From NCBI GenBank assembly GCA_021794255.1, contig JAJYRF010000109.1, positions 1 through 34,297 on the forward strand: a stretch of 34,297 nt of DNA. Direction: 5' to 3'. How positions within the stretch are numbered: the first letter of the stretch is position 1; each line of letters opens with the position of its first letter. Positions 1 to 8,286 of the stretch are shown here, in pieces. Source of the stretch: a bacterium (GTDB taxonomy: Bacteria; SZUA-79; Acidulodesulfobacterales; Acidulodesulfobacteraceae). A program made the position numbers and the translations under genes. The notes below the pieces were generated by a model that worked only from the letters and a program-made list of their open reading frames with translations, was not told the origin of the DNA and ran no database searches.

Positions 1-25
1 ACCCCGATGCGCATCTAACAAGTTT

Positions 26-72
26 GGGAGTTCTTGGACGGTTTTATATTATTAGCCGTCGTAAAAACTCCC
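26..72. repeat. Imperfect hairpin upstream of fliP
   Basis: Arms gggagtt (26-32) and aactccc (66-72) pair, and inside them gacgg (37-41) pairs with ccgtc (56-60). The two stem parts are separated by small unpaired stretches around an AT-rich loop. The region contains no convincing reading frame. It could be part of a transcript leader or a remnant of a mobile element; the sequence left of position 1 would be needed to tell. Confidence 0.5.
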
Positions 73-95
73 GTTAATTTAAAACTAAAACGAGG

Positions 96-138
96 ATAGC
101 TCTCCTCCCCGCTCTTACGGACGGGGGGGCCGAGCTAT
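96..138. repeat. Strong GC-rich hairpin abutting the fliP start
   Basis: Bases 96-111 pair with 122-138, with one bulge, one mismatch and one G-T pair, around the loop 112-121. The stem includes an eight-base C-rich to G-rich block, the strongest structure in this AT-rich window. It ends 4 bases before the TTG start at 143, exactly where a ribosome binding site should be. Read on the minus strand it resembles the C-rich/G-rich subterminal hairpins at IS200/IS605-type element ends. That likeness is from memory and is not proof. Confidence 0.65.
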
Positions 139-142
139 AAAT

Positions 143-859
143 TTGATGAAAATTTTAAAAAAAATTAGATTAAACGGAGCAAATTTAATTGCTTTACCTG
201 TTATTGCTCTGACTAAGCATCCGCATCATTCTGAAGTTTCTATGCTTATTCAGATTCTTCTTATTTTTACGGTTGTTTCTATTGCTCCGTCTATTCTAAT
301 AATGATGACGTCATTTGTCAGAATAGTCGTAGTTCTTTCTTTTTTAAGAACGTCGCTAGGAGTTCAGCAGATGCCGCCCAATCAGGTAATAATCGGACTC
401 AGTCTTTTCCTTACGTTTTTTGTAATGGCTCCGGTAATTAATAAAATATACCGTAATGCATACATACCTTATACAAATAAAACAATAGGAATTAAAAAGG
501 CGTATACGCGCGGTGTAAAACCGTTAAAAAAATTTATGCTCAGACAAACAAGAATAAAAGACCTTGAGCTTTTTGTCAAAATGGCAAAAATAAAAAAAAT
601 ACAATCTCCAAAAGATGTTCCTATGTATGTACTCGTTCCGGCTTTTGTCATAAGCGAACTGACTACCGCTTTTGAAATTAGTTTTTTAATTTATTTGCCG
701 TTTTTAATCATAGATTTGGTAGTATCCAGCCTGCTAATGTCTATGGGTATGATGATGCTGCCGCCTACGATGATTTCTTTACCGTTTAAACTGATGCTTT
801 TTGTTCTTGTAAACGGATGGTATCTGATTGTAGGTTCGTTAGTTCAAAGTTTTAAATAA
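143..859 (+). CDS. fliP: Flagellar export gate protein FliP
   Basis: FliP is a core membrane subunit of the flagellar type III export gate, where it forms a helical pore with FliQ and FliR. The central block [20 protein letters not shown] and the C-terminal blocks [12 protein letters not shown] and [16 protein letters not shown] are family hallmarks, and four hydrophobic segments are visible. At 238 residues it is of normal length. The N-terminus is odd: the first 33 residues form only a weak signal-peptide-like stretch, and the periplasmic loop usually found before the first membrane segment is nearly absent. The start is uncertain: TTG 143, ATG 146, or an internal ATG near 242. No Shine-Dalgarno site is visible because a GC-rich hairpin occupies that position. 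fliQ and fliR follow, as usual. Confidence 0.95.
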   Translation: MMKILKKIRLNGANLIALPVIALTKHPHHSEVSMLIQILLIFTVVSIAPSILIMMTSFVRIVVVLSFLRTSLGVQQMPPNQVIIGLSLFLTFFVMAPVINKIYRNAYIPYTNKTIGIKKAYTRGVKPLKKFMLRQTRIKDLELFVKMAKIKKIQSPKDVPMYVLVPAFVISELTTAFEISFLIYLPFLIIDLVVSSLLMSMGMMMLPPTMISLPFKLMLFVLVNGWYLIVGSLVQSFK

Positions 860-880
860 CTTATAAGTATATTATTAAAG

Positions 881-945
881 TAAATTATATTATTAAATTA
901 TATTATTAAATTATATTATTAAATTATATTATTAAATTATATTAT
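881..945. repeat. Five tandem copies of a 13-bp AT repeat
   Basis: Five exact copies of taaattatattat run from 881 to 945 in the fliP-fliQ spacer, starting 21 bases after the fliP stop. The perfect copies suggest recent slippage expansion. Copy number is likely to vary between strains. Confidence 0.9.
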
Positions 946-964
946 TAATAGATAAATTCATTTT

Positions 965-1243
965 ATGTCTATTGAGTTTGTAAATTTTATTATACAGAAA
1001 GTGATATTGACCGTTTTATACTTAAGCGCTCCGCCTCTTATCGCAAGTTTGGCGATAGGTCTTATTATAAGTATGTTCCAGGCGGTTACTCAATTACAGG
1101 ACCAGACTATTACTTTTGTTCCAAAAATAATAGTAGTTATTGTTGTTTTGCTTATTTTCGGTCCCTGGATGTTAAATATTTTGGTTGATTTCACTACGGC
1201 TATTTTTATTCATTTTCCTTCTTATATTAGAGGAGGAAGTTAA
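965..1243 (+). CDS. fliQ: Flagellar export gate protein FliQ
   Basis: FliQ is the small two-helix subunit of the export gate and sits around the FliP/FliR core. The 92 residues show two long hydrophobic helices (about 12-40 and 52-80), and between them the family block MFQAVTQLQDQTITFVPK. Length and order (fliP-fliQ-fliR) are canonical. It lies 5 bases upstream of fliR, so the two are probably cotranscribed and perhaps translationally coupled. The ATG at 965 follows an AT-rich spacer with no clear ribosome binding site. Confidence 0.96.
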   Translation: MSIEFVNFIIQKVILTVLYLSAPPLIASLAIGLIISMFQAVTQLQDQTITFVPKIIVVIVVLLIFGPWMLNILVDFTTAIFIHFPSYIRGGS

Positions 1244-1248
1244 GAAAT

Positions 1249-2031
1249 ATGATAGAAATTCACAGGTATCTATTAATTGAATTTATGCTTATATTTTTTA
1301 GAGTTATTTCTATGATCATTATTTTGCCTTTTATCGGAAGTTCAGCGGTTCCTAACTGGGTTAAGATAGGAACCGCCTTTTTTATATCTGTTATTATGTA
1401 CCCGTTAGTTGTAAAAATTCAAATTATTCCCCATATTTCACTGCCTGTTATTATTTTATTGATTCTTTCTCAAATTATAATAGGTCTTATATTAGGATTT
1501 TTAGTTTTAATAATATTCAGCGGCGTTGAACTTGCGGGGCAATTTGCCGGTTTTCAGATAGGCTACGGTATGATGAGTCTTATAAATCCTTTAAACACCT
1601 ATGAACAAGTTTCTTTGCTTGCAAATATGCAAAATTTTATAGCGTTGATGATTTTTTTAATTTCAGATGCATATTTTATAGTTTTAGACGGTCTTTATAA
1701 AAGTTTTCAAGTTATTCCTTTAACTTTTTTTAAATTTTCTCCTTATCTTTTTAGATATTTAGTAGGTAAAGGCAATAGTATTTTTGTAATAGGATTTGAA
1801 CTGAGCATACCTTTGGTTATTGTTGCTTTATTCGCAAATATAGTTATTGCGATAATGGGACGTTTGGCTCCTCAATTTAATATTTTTGCGGTAGGTTTTC
1901 CGATGATTATAGTTGCGGGACTTGTATTTATGTTTTTATTTATGCCTTACTTCAGCAATTATATTATTTTTTTATTTCACGGTCTTAAAAGCGAATATAT
2001 AACGGTATTAAATTTAATAGCGGCAAAATAA
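1249..2031 (+). CDS. fliR: Flagellar export gate protein FliR
   Basis: FliR is an integral membrane subunit of the export gate and caps the FliP/FliQ pore. The 260-residue protein is hydrophobic throughout, with about six membrane segments. It carries the family block GVELAGQFAGFQIGYGMMSL (about residues 88-107) and the late block GRLAPQFNIFAVGFP (about 204-218). The ATG at 1249 has a strong AGGAGG site about 12 bases upstream, inside the end of fliQ. A 198-base spacer with two palindromes separates it from flhB. Confidence 0.96.
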   Translation: MIEIHRYLLIEFMLIFFRVISMIIILPFIGSSAVPNWVKIGTAFFISVIMYPLVVKIQIIPHISLPVIILLILSQIIIGLILGFLVLIIFSGVELAGQFAGFQIGYGMMSLINPLNTYEQVSLLANMQNFIALMIFLISDAYFIVLDGLYKSFQVIPLTFFKFSPYLFRYLVGKGNSIFVIGFELSIPLVIVALFANIVIAIMGRLAPQFNIFAVGFPMIIVAGLVFMFLFMPYFSNYIIFLFHGLKSEYITVLNLIAAK

Positions 2032-2093
2032 TATAAAGAAATAACAGAATAAATAATTGCATAATTAAATAAACTGTTAAATAGCAAATTTTA

Positions 2094-2131
2094 GGTTAAA
2101 GGGGACAGATTTAAATCTGTCCCCTTTAACC
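2094..2131. repeat. REP-like perfect palindrome, 38 bp
   Basis: The palindrome is centred between 2112 and 2113 and perfect for 38 bases. Its core is GGGGACAGATTT/AAATCTGTCCCC, flanked by GGTTAAA/TTTAACC. The same core recurs at 20692-20725 and 24752-24785. Such elements are typical of REP sequences spread by IS200-like (REP-associated) tyrosine transposases. Transcribed, it would form a long hairpin between fliR and flhB. Confidence 0.9.
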
Positions 2132-2183
2132 GTATTAAATTTAACAGCTAAATAATAATACTAGATTAAAGAGATTAAAGGGA

Positions 2184-2221
2184 TATTAAATGCTGCAGAT
2201 TTAAATCTGCAGCATTTAATA
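2184..2221. repeat. Variant REP-like palindrome next to the flhB start
   Basis: The palindrome is centred between 2202 and 2203 and perfect for 38 bases. It keeps the core CAGATTTAAATCTG, but the outer stem is ATGCTG/CAGCAT instead of AGGGGA/TCCCCT. It ends 8 bases before the flhB ATG, leaving no room for a conventional ribosome binding site. In mRNA the hairpin would sit at the translation initiation region. Confidence 0.88.
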
Positions 2222-2229
2222 AAATAATT

Positions 2230-3318
2230 ATGGCAGATAAATCAGAACAGACCGAACAGCCTACTCCTAAAAGAATACAGGATGCCAGGAAAAAAGGGCA
2301 AGTGATGAAATCAAGGGAGGTCAGTACTACTTTTGCTTTAATGGTAATATTTATATATTTGTCATTTAATATAAGACATATCGGAAATATCATTGAAGGG
2401 AAAATGGTTTACTTTTTTTCTAATGCTTCTGCTATAGAACTTACAAAGGCAGGCACTCTCAATGTTTTATACGATATTGTTTATACCGTTCTTTTTGCTA
2501 TATTGCCTTTAATAATAATCATTTTTTTATCTTCTATTGCTTCAAATTTAGCGCAGGTAGGGTTTTTGCTAACCTTTGAACCGCTTATTCCTAATTTTGC
2601 CAAGATAAATCCTATATCAGGCATTCAGAGATTTTTTTCGTTTCAATCGGTAAATGAATTTTTAAAATCATTTGTAAAATTCTTTATCATTATATTGGTC
2701 GCCTATTTTTCCGCTATCGGCTATCTGCATAAATTATTTACTTTAGAATATGCCAATGCGGAAGAAAATATAATTTTTATTATGAAACTTTTATCTAAAG
2801 TTTTTTTTAATATCATTGCGGTTATGATAGTTTTGAGCGTGATAGATTTTTTTATTCAAAAATGGCAGCATACTAAAAGTCTTATGATGACCAAGCAAGA
2901 AGTAAAAGATGAAATGATGCAGTATGAAGGTAATCCTCAAATAAAGAGTAAGTTAAGAAAAATGCAGAGAGAAATATCGCGCAGAAAAATATTAAAAGAA
3001 GTTAAAGGCGCGCATGTCGTTATAACAAATCCTACGCATTTTGCAGTTGCGCTAAAATATGACAACAAAAAAGATAAGGCGCCGATAGTTGTGGCAAAAG
3101 GAGTCGACAGTATGGCATTTTTAATAAAAAAAATTGCCGCCGACAACGAAATCCCCGTCATCGAAAATAAATATATCGCAAGGTCGCTTTACGAAATATG
3201 CGAACCAGGAGATTATATACCTGACACTTTATATAAAGCCGTTGCCGAAATACTTGCCCATTTGTATTCAACAAATTTAAAATTTAAGAAAATTTGGAGC
3301 ATGAATAATAATGGCTAA
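2230..3318 (+). CDS. flhB: Flagellar export switch protein FlhB
   Basis: FlhB is the export-gate subunit that switches substrate class from rod/hook to filament after cleaving itself. The 362-residue protein starts with the family N-terminus (EQTEQPTPKR, then ARKKGQ), has four membrane segments up to about residue 215, and a cytoplasmic domain with the autocleavage site NPTH at about 267-270. After it comes the conserved ALKYD...APIVVAKG...IPVIENK pattern. The gene overlaps flhA by 8 bases (ATGGCTAA), which suggests translational coupling. A 38-bp palindrome lies just upstream of the start. A second, partial FlhB C-terminal domain is encoded at 19596-19880. Confidence 0.97.
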   Translation: MADKSEQTEQPTPKRIQDARKKGQVMKSREVSTTFALMVIFIYLSFNIRHIGNIIEGKMVYFFSNASAIELTKAGTLNVLYDIVYTVLFAILPLIIIIFLSSIASNLAQVGFLLTFEPLIPNFAKINPISGIQRFFSFQSVNEFLKSFVKFFIIILVAYFSAIGYLHKLFTLEYANAEENIIFIMKLLSKVFFNIIAVMIVLSVIDFFIQKWQHTKSLMMTKQEVKDEMMQYEGNPQIKSKLRKMQREISRRKILKEVKGAHVVITNPTHFAVALKYDNKKDKAPIVVAKGVDSMAFLIKKIAADNEIPVIENKYIARSLYEICEPGDYIPDTLYKAVAEILAHLYSTNLKFKKIWSMNNNG

Positions 3319-5410
3319 GCATAGCGCAGTTAAGAGCGAAAATTTTATACTAAAAAATTCGGATATTATTCTTGCTTTGATGTTTTTTATGGTTATTATC
3401 CTTATGGTTCTTCCTATAACCACATGGATGCTCGATATTTTTCTTACCCTATCTATATCTTTTTCTATTATAGTTCTTTTAATTTCTATTTATGTACTGA
3501 GGCCGCTAGAATTTTCAACTTTTCCTACGATACTTTTATTTTCGACGGTGTTCAGATTATCATTGGAAATAGCAGCTACAAGACTAATTTTGCTATACGG
3601 ATATAAAGGAACAGATGCGGCAGGCGTTGTAATACAATCTTTTGGAAATTTTATAGTAGGCGGAAATTATGCTGTCGGAATAGTCATTTTTATAATTTTT
3701 ATAGTTATCAACTTTTTAGTTGTCACTAAGGGAGCAGGCAGAGTAGCGGAAGTTGCCGCAAGATTCACATTGGATGCTATGCCGGGAAAGCAGATGTCAA
3801 TAGACGCGGAATTAAATTCAGGTCTTATAAATGACCAGGAAGCAAGAAAAAAAAGGGCAGATATTATTAAGGAAGCCGATTTTTACGGGTCTATGGATGG
3901 CGCCAGCAAATTTGTCAGAGGCGATGTAATAGCGGCTATAGTTATTATTGTAGTAAATATTATAGGCGGACTTTTAATAGGTATTTTTCAGCATCATATG
4001 TCTTTAGCTAAAGCTGCTTCTTATTATACTTTGTTGAGTATCGGAGAAGGTCTTGTAGCTCAGATACCTGCTCTTATCGTTTCTACTTCAAGCGGTATTA
4101 TTATAACAAGAGCAAGCAGAGAAACTAATCTTTCAAAAGAATTTTCAAAACAGTTTTCTTCTTACCCCCGCGCTTTATATACCGCCGCAGGTATTTTATT
4201 TTTTTTCGGCATTATTCCTGGTCTTCCCCACTGGCCTTTTATTTTATTAGCTTTAATTGTCGCCGTTACAGCTTTTTTAATTTCCAAAGAAAACAGCAGA
4301 AAAAAAATGGATATAGATAAAAAAGCTGTAGAAGAAAAGAAAATAGTTCCTGAATCGCAGGTTATTGAAAGCGTTATGCAGGTTGACATAATGGAATTAG
4401 AAGTCGGATACGGGCTGATTTCTTATGTAGATTCTTCAAGAAACGGAGAACTTCTTGAAAGAATAAAAGGACTTAGAAAACAAATAGCGTCAGACCTCGG
4501 AATGATTGTGCCGCCGATTCACATTAAAGATAATTTAGCTTTAAAGCCTAATGAATATGTTATTTTAATAAAGGGAGTAGAAGTATCAAGATTTGAAATA
4601 ATGCCGGCTAAATTTTTAGCTATGAACCCCGGTAATGCGACAGAAAATATTCCCGGGACGGTAACTAAAGAACCCGCGTTTAATCTGCCTGCATTATGGA
4701 TTGACGAAAACGAAAAGCAGAGAGCGCAATTGGCAGGATGGACGGTTGTTGAAATTCCGGCTGTAATAGCAACCCATATTGTTGAAATAATTAAGCAGAA
4801 TGCCGCCGAACTGTTGACTCGGCAGGATACGCAAAAACTTCTTGATATATTATCGGCAAAATACCCGAAAGTTGTAGACGAACTTATTCCAAATGTTTTA
4901 TCTTTAAGCACGGTCCAGAAAATATTGGAGAATTTATTATCTGAAGGTATTCCGATAAAAGATATGCTTACTATTATTGAAACTTTGCACGATTACGGGA
5001 CTAATACAAAAGACCCGCTGCTATTGACCGAATACGTCAGGAGCGCTCTAAAAAGGACAATTACCAAAACTATTTTAGACCAGGACGGGTCTGTAAAAGT
5101 TATAACACTCGGTAAAAATTTTGAATCAACAATGCTTAATGAATATAAAAAAGCTAAAGAGCTGGGAGTTTATTCAGCTATTGAGCAACCTATATATCAA
5201 AAGATTATCGGAGCCGTTAAAGACCAGACCAAAAAAGCTTTAGACGGAGGACATGCGCCTGTAATTCTTACTTCGCCGGCTATAAGACTTTTTGTAAAAA
5301 ATATTTTAAAAGATATTATTCCCGGTATAGTCGTTATCTCATCCGCAGAAATTGCTCCTAATATTAAATTACAGTCTATAGGCAATATGGAGATAGATTA
5401 TGCAAATTAA
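3311..5410 (+). CDS. flhA: Flagellar export gate protein FlhA
   Basis: FlhA is the largest export-gate subunit. Its membrane part uses proton motive force and its cytoplasmic ring receives chaperone-substrate complexes. The 699 residues divide into about eight N-terminal membrane segments (to about residue 330) and a soluble C-terminal domain. Between membrane segments lies the conserved cytoplasmic loop AARFTLDAMPGKQMSIDAE. The C-terminal part shows IKDNLALKPNEYVI and the late block PVILTSPAIRLFVK. Length is normal. It overlaps flhB by 8 bases and flhF by 11, so the three form one coupled unit. Confidence 0.97.
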   Translation: MAKHSAVKSENFILKNSDIILALMFFMVIILMVLPITTWMLDIFLTLSISFSIIVLLISIYVLRPLEFSTFPTILLFSTVFRLSLEIAATRLILLYGYKGTDAAGVVIQSFGNFIVGGNYAVGIVIFIIFIVINFLVVTKGAGRVAEVAARFTLDAMPGKQMSIDAELNSGLINDQEARKKRADIIKEADFYGSMDGASKFVRGDVIAAIVIIVVNIIGGLLIGIFQHHMSLAKAASYYTLLSIGEGLVAQIPALIVSTSSGIIITRASRETNLSKEFSKQFSSYPRALYTAAGILFFFGIIPGLPHWPFILLALIVAVTAFLISKENSRKKMDIDKKAVEEKKIVPESQVIESVMQVDIMELEVGYGLISYVDSSRNGELLERIKGLRKQIASDLGMIVPPIHIKDNLALKPNEYVILIKGVEVSRFEIMPAKFLAMNPGNATENIPGTVTKEPAFNLPALWIDENEKQRAQLAGWTVVEIPAVIATHIVEIIKQNAAELLTRQDTQKLLDILSAKYPKVVDELIPNVLSLSTVQKILENLLSEGIPIKDMLTIIETLHDYGTNTKDPLLLTEYVRSALKRTITKTILDQDGSVKVITLGKNFESTMLNEYKKAKELGVYSAIEQPIYQKIIGAVKDQTKKALDGGHAPVILTSPAIRLFVKNILKDIIPGIVVISSAEIAPNIKLQSIGNMEIDYAN

Positions 5411-6596
5411 AAGATATGAAGTGTTAGATATAAAAGAAGCTATTAAGCTTATAAAAAGAGACCTCGGAGAAGATGCCGTTATTATTTCTACAAGGCAGGT
5501 TAATAAATCCGAAGAATTCGGTTTTTTTGGCAAACCGTTTTTAGAAGTTGTAGCGGCAGTTGATTATAATGAAGAAATTTCTGTAAGCGGCAGGGAAGAA
5601 AATGATAAAAAATTAAGTTATGACTTAATAACCCCCCTTTATGACGACATAAAATTTCTAAAAGATAATTTTGAAAGCATTGTAGAAGATAAAGTTATTT
5701 TTGTTTTAAATTCAAAATTTGATGAAGTAAAATCTATACTCGATGAAATAAGATTTTCGGTAGACTTTTTAAAAAAAGAAAAATCTGGTTCTAAAATTAT
5801 AGATGAAGAATTATTTTCATATTTAGACAGATTAGGTTTTGACAGAAGAATTTCCGTTAAATTAAATGATATTTTTTTTAAAGACCTTGTGCTTAAAAAC
5901 TTTACGCCAAATGAAAAAATAGAATATTTTTTAAAATTTTTTAAAAAATTAATTGAGCGTAGATTAGAAAAGAAAACTGCGTCAGCTTCTACCATAGACG
6001 GAAAACTGCTAATTTCGTTAGCAGGCAATAACGGCGTCGGAAAAACATCAACAGCCGCAAAATTATGCGCAAAATATATATTTGAAAAAAACAAACATGT
6101 TTCCCTCTGTTCTCTCGATATTTTAAAAATAAGCAGCAATGAAGCATTAAAAAATTATGCTAAAAAATTAAAAATAGACTTCGCTTCTATAAAAAATCCT
6201 GAAGAATTCAAATCTTTTATATCAAACGCAAATTCGGATATTATTATTATTGATTCTTTTGGAGTAAATCACAATAACGTTTACCAATTAAACAATTTGG
6301 CTAAATTTTTTGATATTTATAAGGGTAAAATTAAGAACTTCCTTCTTTTATCGGCTCAGACTAAATCTCACGATGCAATGAGAATTTATGAATCTTTTAA
6401 TAATAAAATAGGGTTAAATTCTTTAATTGTAACCAAAGTTGACGAATCATACAGCATAGGAAATCTGGCAGGCATTTTTTTGCAGTCCGACTTAACTATA
6501 GATTATTTGACAAACGGAGAAAATGTTCCTGAAAATATTGAAGAAGCAAAATTAGATAATTTATTTAATTTATTTTTTCCGAGACCTGAAATTTGA
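5400..6596 (+). CDS. flhF: Flagellar SRP-type GTPase FlhF with degenerate G motifs
   Basis: FlhF directs the site of flagellar assembly and is the third member of the SRP GTPase group. The N-terminus MQIKRYEVLDIKEAIKLIK with DLGEDAVIISTR is the usual B domain. A variable linker runs to about 200, and the NG domain fills the rest. The P-loop GNNGVGKTST (about 210-219) and G4 TKVDE are intact. The usual DTYRIGA region reads DILKISS, so the arginine is lost, and the usual DTAGR (G3) reads DSFGV. GTP binding looks possible; efficient hydrolysis is doubtful. It overlaps the end of flhA by 11 bases. Confidence 0.93.
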   Translation: MQIKRYEVLDIKEAIKLIKRDLGEDAVIISTRQVNKSEEFGFFGKPFLEVVAAVDYNEEISVSGREENDKKLSYDLITPLYDDIKFLKDNFESIVEDKVIFVLNSKFDEVKSILDEIRFSVDFLKKEKSGSKIIDEELFSYLDRLGFDRRISVKLNDIFFKDLVLKNFTPNEKIEYFLKFFKKLIERRLEKKTASASTIDGKLLISLAGNNGVGKTSTAAKLCAKYIFEKNKHVSLCSLDILKISSNEALKNYAKKLKIDFASIKNPEEFKSFISNANSDIIIIDSFGVNHNNVYQLNNLAKFFDIYKGKIKNFLLLSAQTKSHDAMRIYESFNNKIGLNSLIVTKVDESYSIGNLAGIFLQSDLTIDYLTNGENVPENIEEAKLDNLFNLFFPRPEI

Positions 6597-6634
6597 CGAT
6601 AATTTTAAGTATTTTAGATAATTTTAAGTATTTT
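6597..6634. repeat. Tandem 19-bp duplication after flhF
   Basis: Two exact copies of gataattttaagtatttta (6597-6615 and 6616-6634) begin at the base after the flhF stop codon. Confidence 0.9.
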
Positions 6635-6733
6635 AATAGTATATAAAATTATAAAAAGAGATTTGCTAATATTAAATGTGAAGTTTAATAAACTAATTAA
6701 ATTTAATAATATTAAAATTAATAAAAAAATATC

Positions 6734-7564
6734 ATGAAAAATAGAAAACTGTTAAATCAGACAAAAATTATATCGGTGACGAGCGGAAAAGGCGGAGTAG
6801 GCAAAACAAATCTCGTTTGCAATCTTGCCTATTGTTTTGCTTCTATGGGTAAAAAAGTGATGATAATGGACGCAGATTTAAGTCTCGGAAATGTTTCCGT
6901 AGTTTTAGGGCTTGCGCCCAAGTATAATATATCTAACGTATTATATGGAGACAAGCAGTTAAAAGATATTATTATTTCAGATAAAAACGGTATTTTAGTT
7001 TTACCTGCTTCTTCAGGTATACCGGAATTATCTAATTTAACGGAAATGCAAAAAATAACGTTAATGCCGAGATTCGGCGATTTTTTGTCGGATATTGATA
7101 TACTTCTTATAGATACGGGTGCAGGCATATCGTCAAATGTAATATATTTTAATCTTGCCGCCGGCGAGATAATGGCGGTGGTAACTCCGGAACCTACATC
7201 TATAACCGATGCCTATGCTCTTATAAAAGTAATGAGCACTAAACATGGGCAGAAAAATTTTTCTATTATTTTAAATATGGCAAAAAATGAGAAAGAAGCT
7301 AAAAATATATATAAACACTTAAGTATTGTTGCCGATAAATTTCTTAAAGTTTCTTTAAGCTATGCAGGGTTTATATTATATGACGACAATATTTCTAAAT
7401 CTGTTATTATGCAAAAAACCGCAATGGAACTTTATCCTGAATCAAAGTCGGCAGGATGCTTTAAAAAATTGGCTTATGATATAATTTCTAAAAATGAGAA
7501 TAGTTATTCAGACGGAAATTTGCAATTTTTTTTTAATAATCTTTTTAAAAATGAAATAAGTTGA
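6734..7564 (+). CDS. flhG: Flagellar number regulator FlhG (FleN/YlxH), MinD-like ATPase
   Basis: FlhG is a MinD-type ATPase that limits flagellar number and works with FlhF at the membrane. The 276-residue protein has the deviant Walker A SGKGGVGKT (17-25), the switch block MDADLSLGN with LGLAPK after it, LLIDTGAGI (Walker B region) and EPTSITDAYALIK, which is typical of FleN. It starts only about 13 residues before the strand leading to Walker A. It lacks the N-terminal DQAxxLR motif that activates FlhF in some FlhG proteins, and an in-frame stop just upstream rules out a longer form. Its stop overlaps the possible TTG start of fliA. Confidence 0.93.
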   Translation: MKNRKLLNQTKIISVTSGKGGVGKTNLVCNLAYCFASMGKKVMIMDADLSLGNVSVVLGLAPKYNISNVLYGDKQLKDIIISDKNGILVLPASSGIPELSNLTEMQKITLMPRFGDFLSDIDILLIDTGAGISSNVIYFNLAAGEIMAVVTPEPTSITDAYALIKVMSTKHGQKNFSIILNMAKNEKEAKNIYKHLSIVADKFLKVSLSYAGFILYDDNISKSVIMQKTAMELYPESKSAGCFKKLAYDIISKNENSYSDGNLQFFFNNLFKNEIS

Positions 7565-8286
7565 ATGTATTTTATATGAATAAATTAGATGATAAAACAA
7601 AAAAGCTTATAGAAGAAAACTTTAAATTAGTTAATAGCGTAGCCAATTTTATGACACTTAAATATCATGGCATTGTTGACAGAGATGACCTTATTGAATT
7701 TGGCATTGAGGGGTTAATTGACGCTTCGGTAAAATATGACTCTTCCAAAAATGAAAATTTTAAAAAATATGCCGTAACAAGAATTAAAGGTTCAATTCTT
7801 GATGAAATAAGAAAATTAGACTACCTGACGAGAAATGCAAGGGAAGTATCAAATAAACTTGAAAAAACTTATGTGCGGCTGGAACAAAAATTAGGTAGAA
7901 TTCCCGAGGACACCGAAGCAGCCGAAGAACTCGGTATAAGTTTAGATGAATTTAACGAATCAATGTATAAAATAAGGGGTTCGTCTTTTATTTCAGATAT
8001 TGATTTTATCGGGGCATCTAAAAAAACAGATGAAAGTTTAGAAACATTAGAAAGTGGCGGTCTTTCGGTAGTAGATAGTCTTATTGATGATGAGAAAGTG
8101 AAAATTTTAAAAAAATATATTGATAACTTAGATGATATTGAAAAGAACGTATTAATGCTGTATTATTATAATGAATTTACTTTAAAAAATATAGGAAAAA
8201 TTCTTAATTTAACAGAATCACGAATATGCCAGATTCATTCAAAAGCAATATTAAAATTAAGAATACAATTAAAATCAAATGAGTAA
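7561..8286 (+). CDS. fliA: Sigma-28 factor FliA
   Basis: FliA directs RNA polymerase to late flagellar and chemotaxis promoters and is held inactive by FlgM until the hook is finished. Visible regions are 2 (DLIEFGIEGLIDASVKYD, then YAVTRIKGSILDEIRKLD), 3 (LGRIPEDTEAAEELGIS) and 4 (VLMLYYYNEFTLKNIGKIL with ESRICQIHSKAILKLR). The region 2.4 block, usually LDWVPRSVR, reads LDYLTRNAR here, which may shift -10 recognition. The start is either TTG 7561 (overlapping the flhG stop as TTGA) or ATG 7576, giving 236 residues. Neither has a clear ribosome binding site. It overlaps the next gene by 8 bases. Confidence 0.94.
   Translation: MNVFYMNKLDDKTKKLIEENFKLVNSVANFMTLKYHGIVDRDDLIEFGIEGLIDASVKYDSSKNENFKKYAVTRIKGSILDEIRKLDYLTRNAREVSNKLEKTYVRLEQKLGRIPEDTEAAEELGISLDEFNESMYKIRGSSFISDIDFIGASKKTDESLETLESGGLSVVDSLIDDEKVKILKKYIDNLDDIEKNVLMLYYYNEFTLKNIGKILNLTESRICQIHSKAILKLRIQLKSNE

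Noticed and set aside
5639..6139. A 166-codon open frame on the minus strand inside flhF
   Set aside because: It is fully antisense to flhF, which has clear family motifs. The frame is open because of low GC and codon bias.
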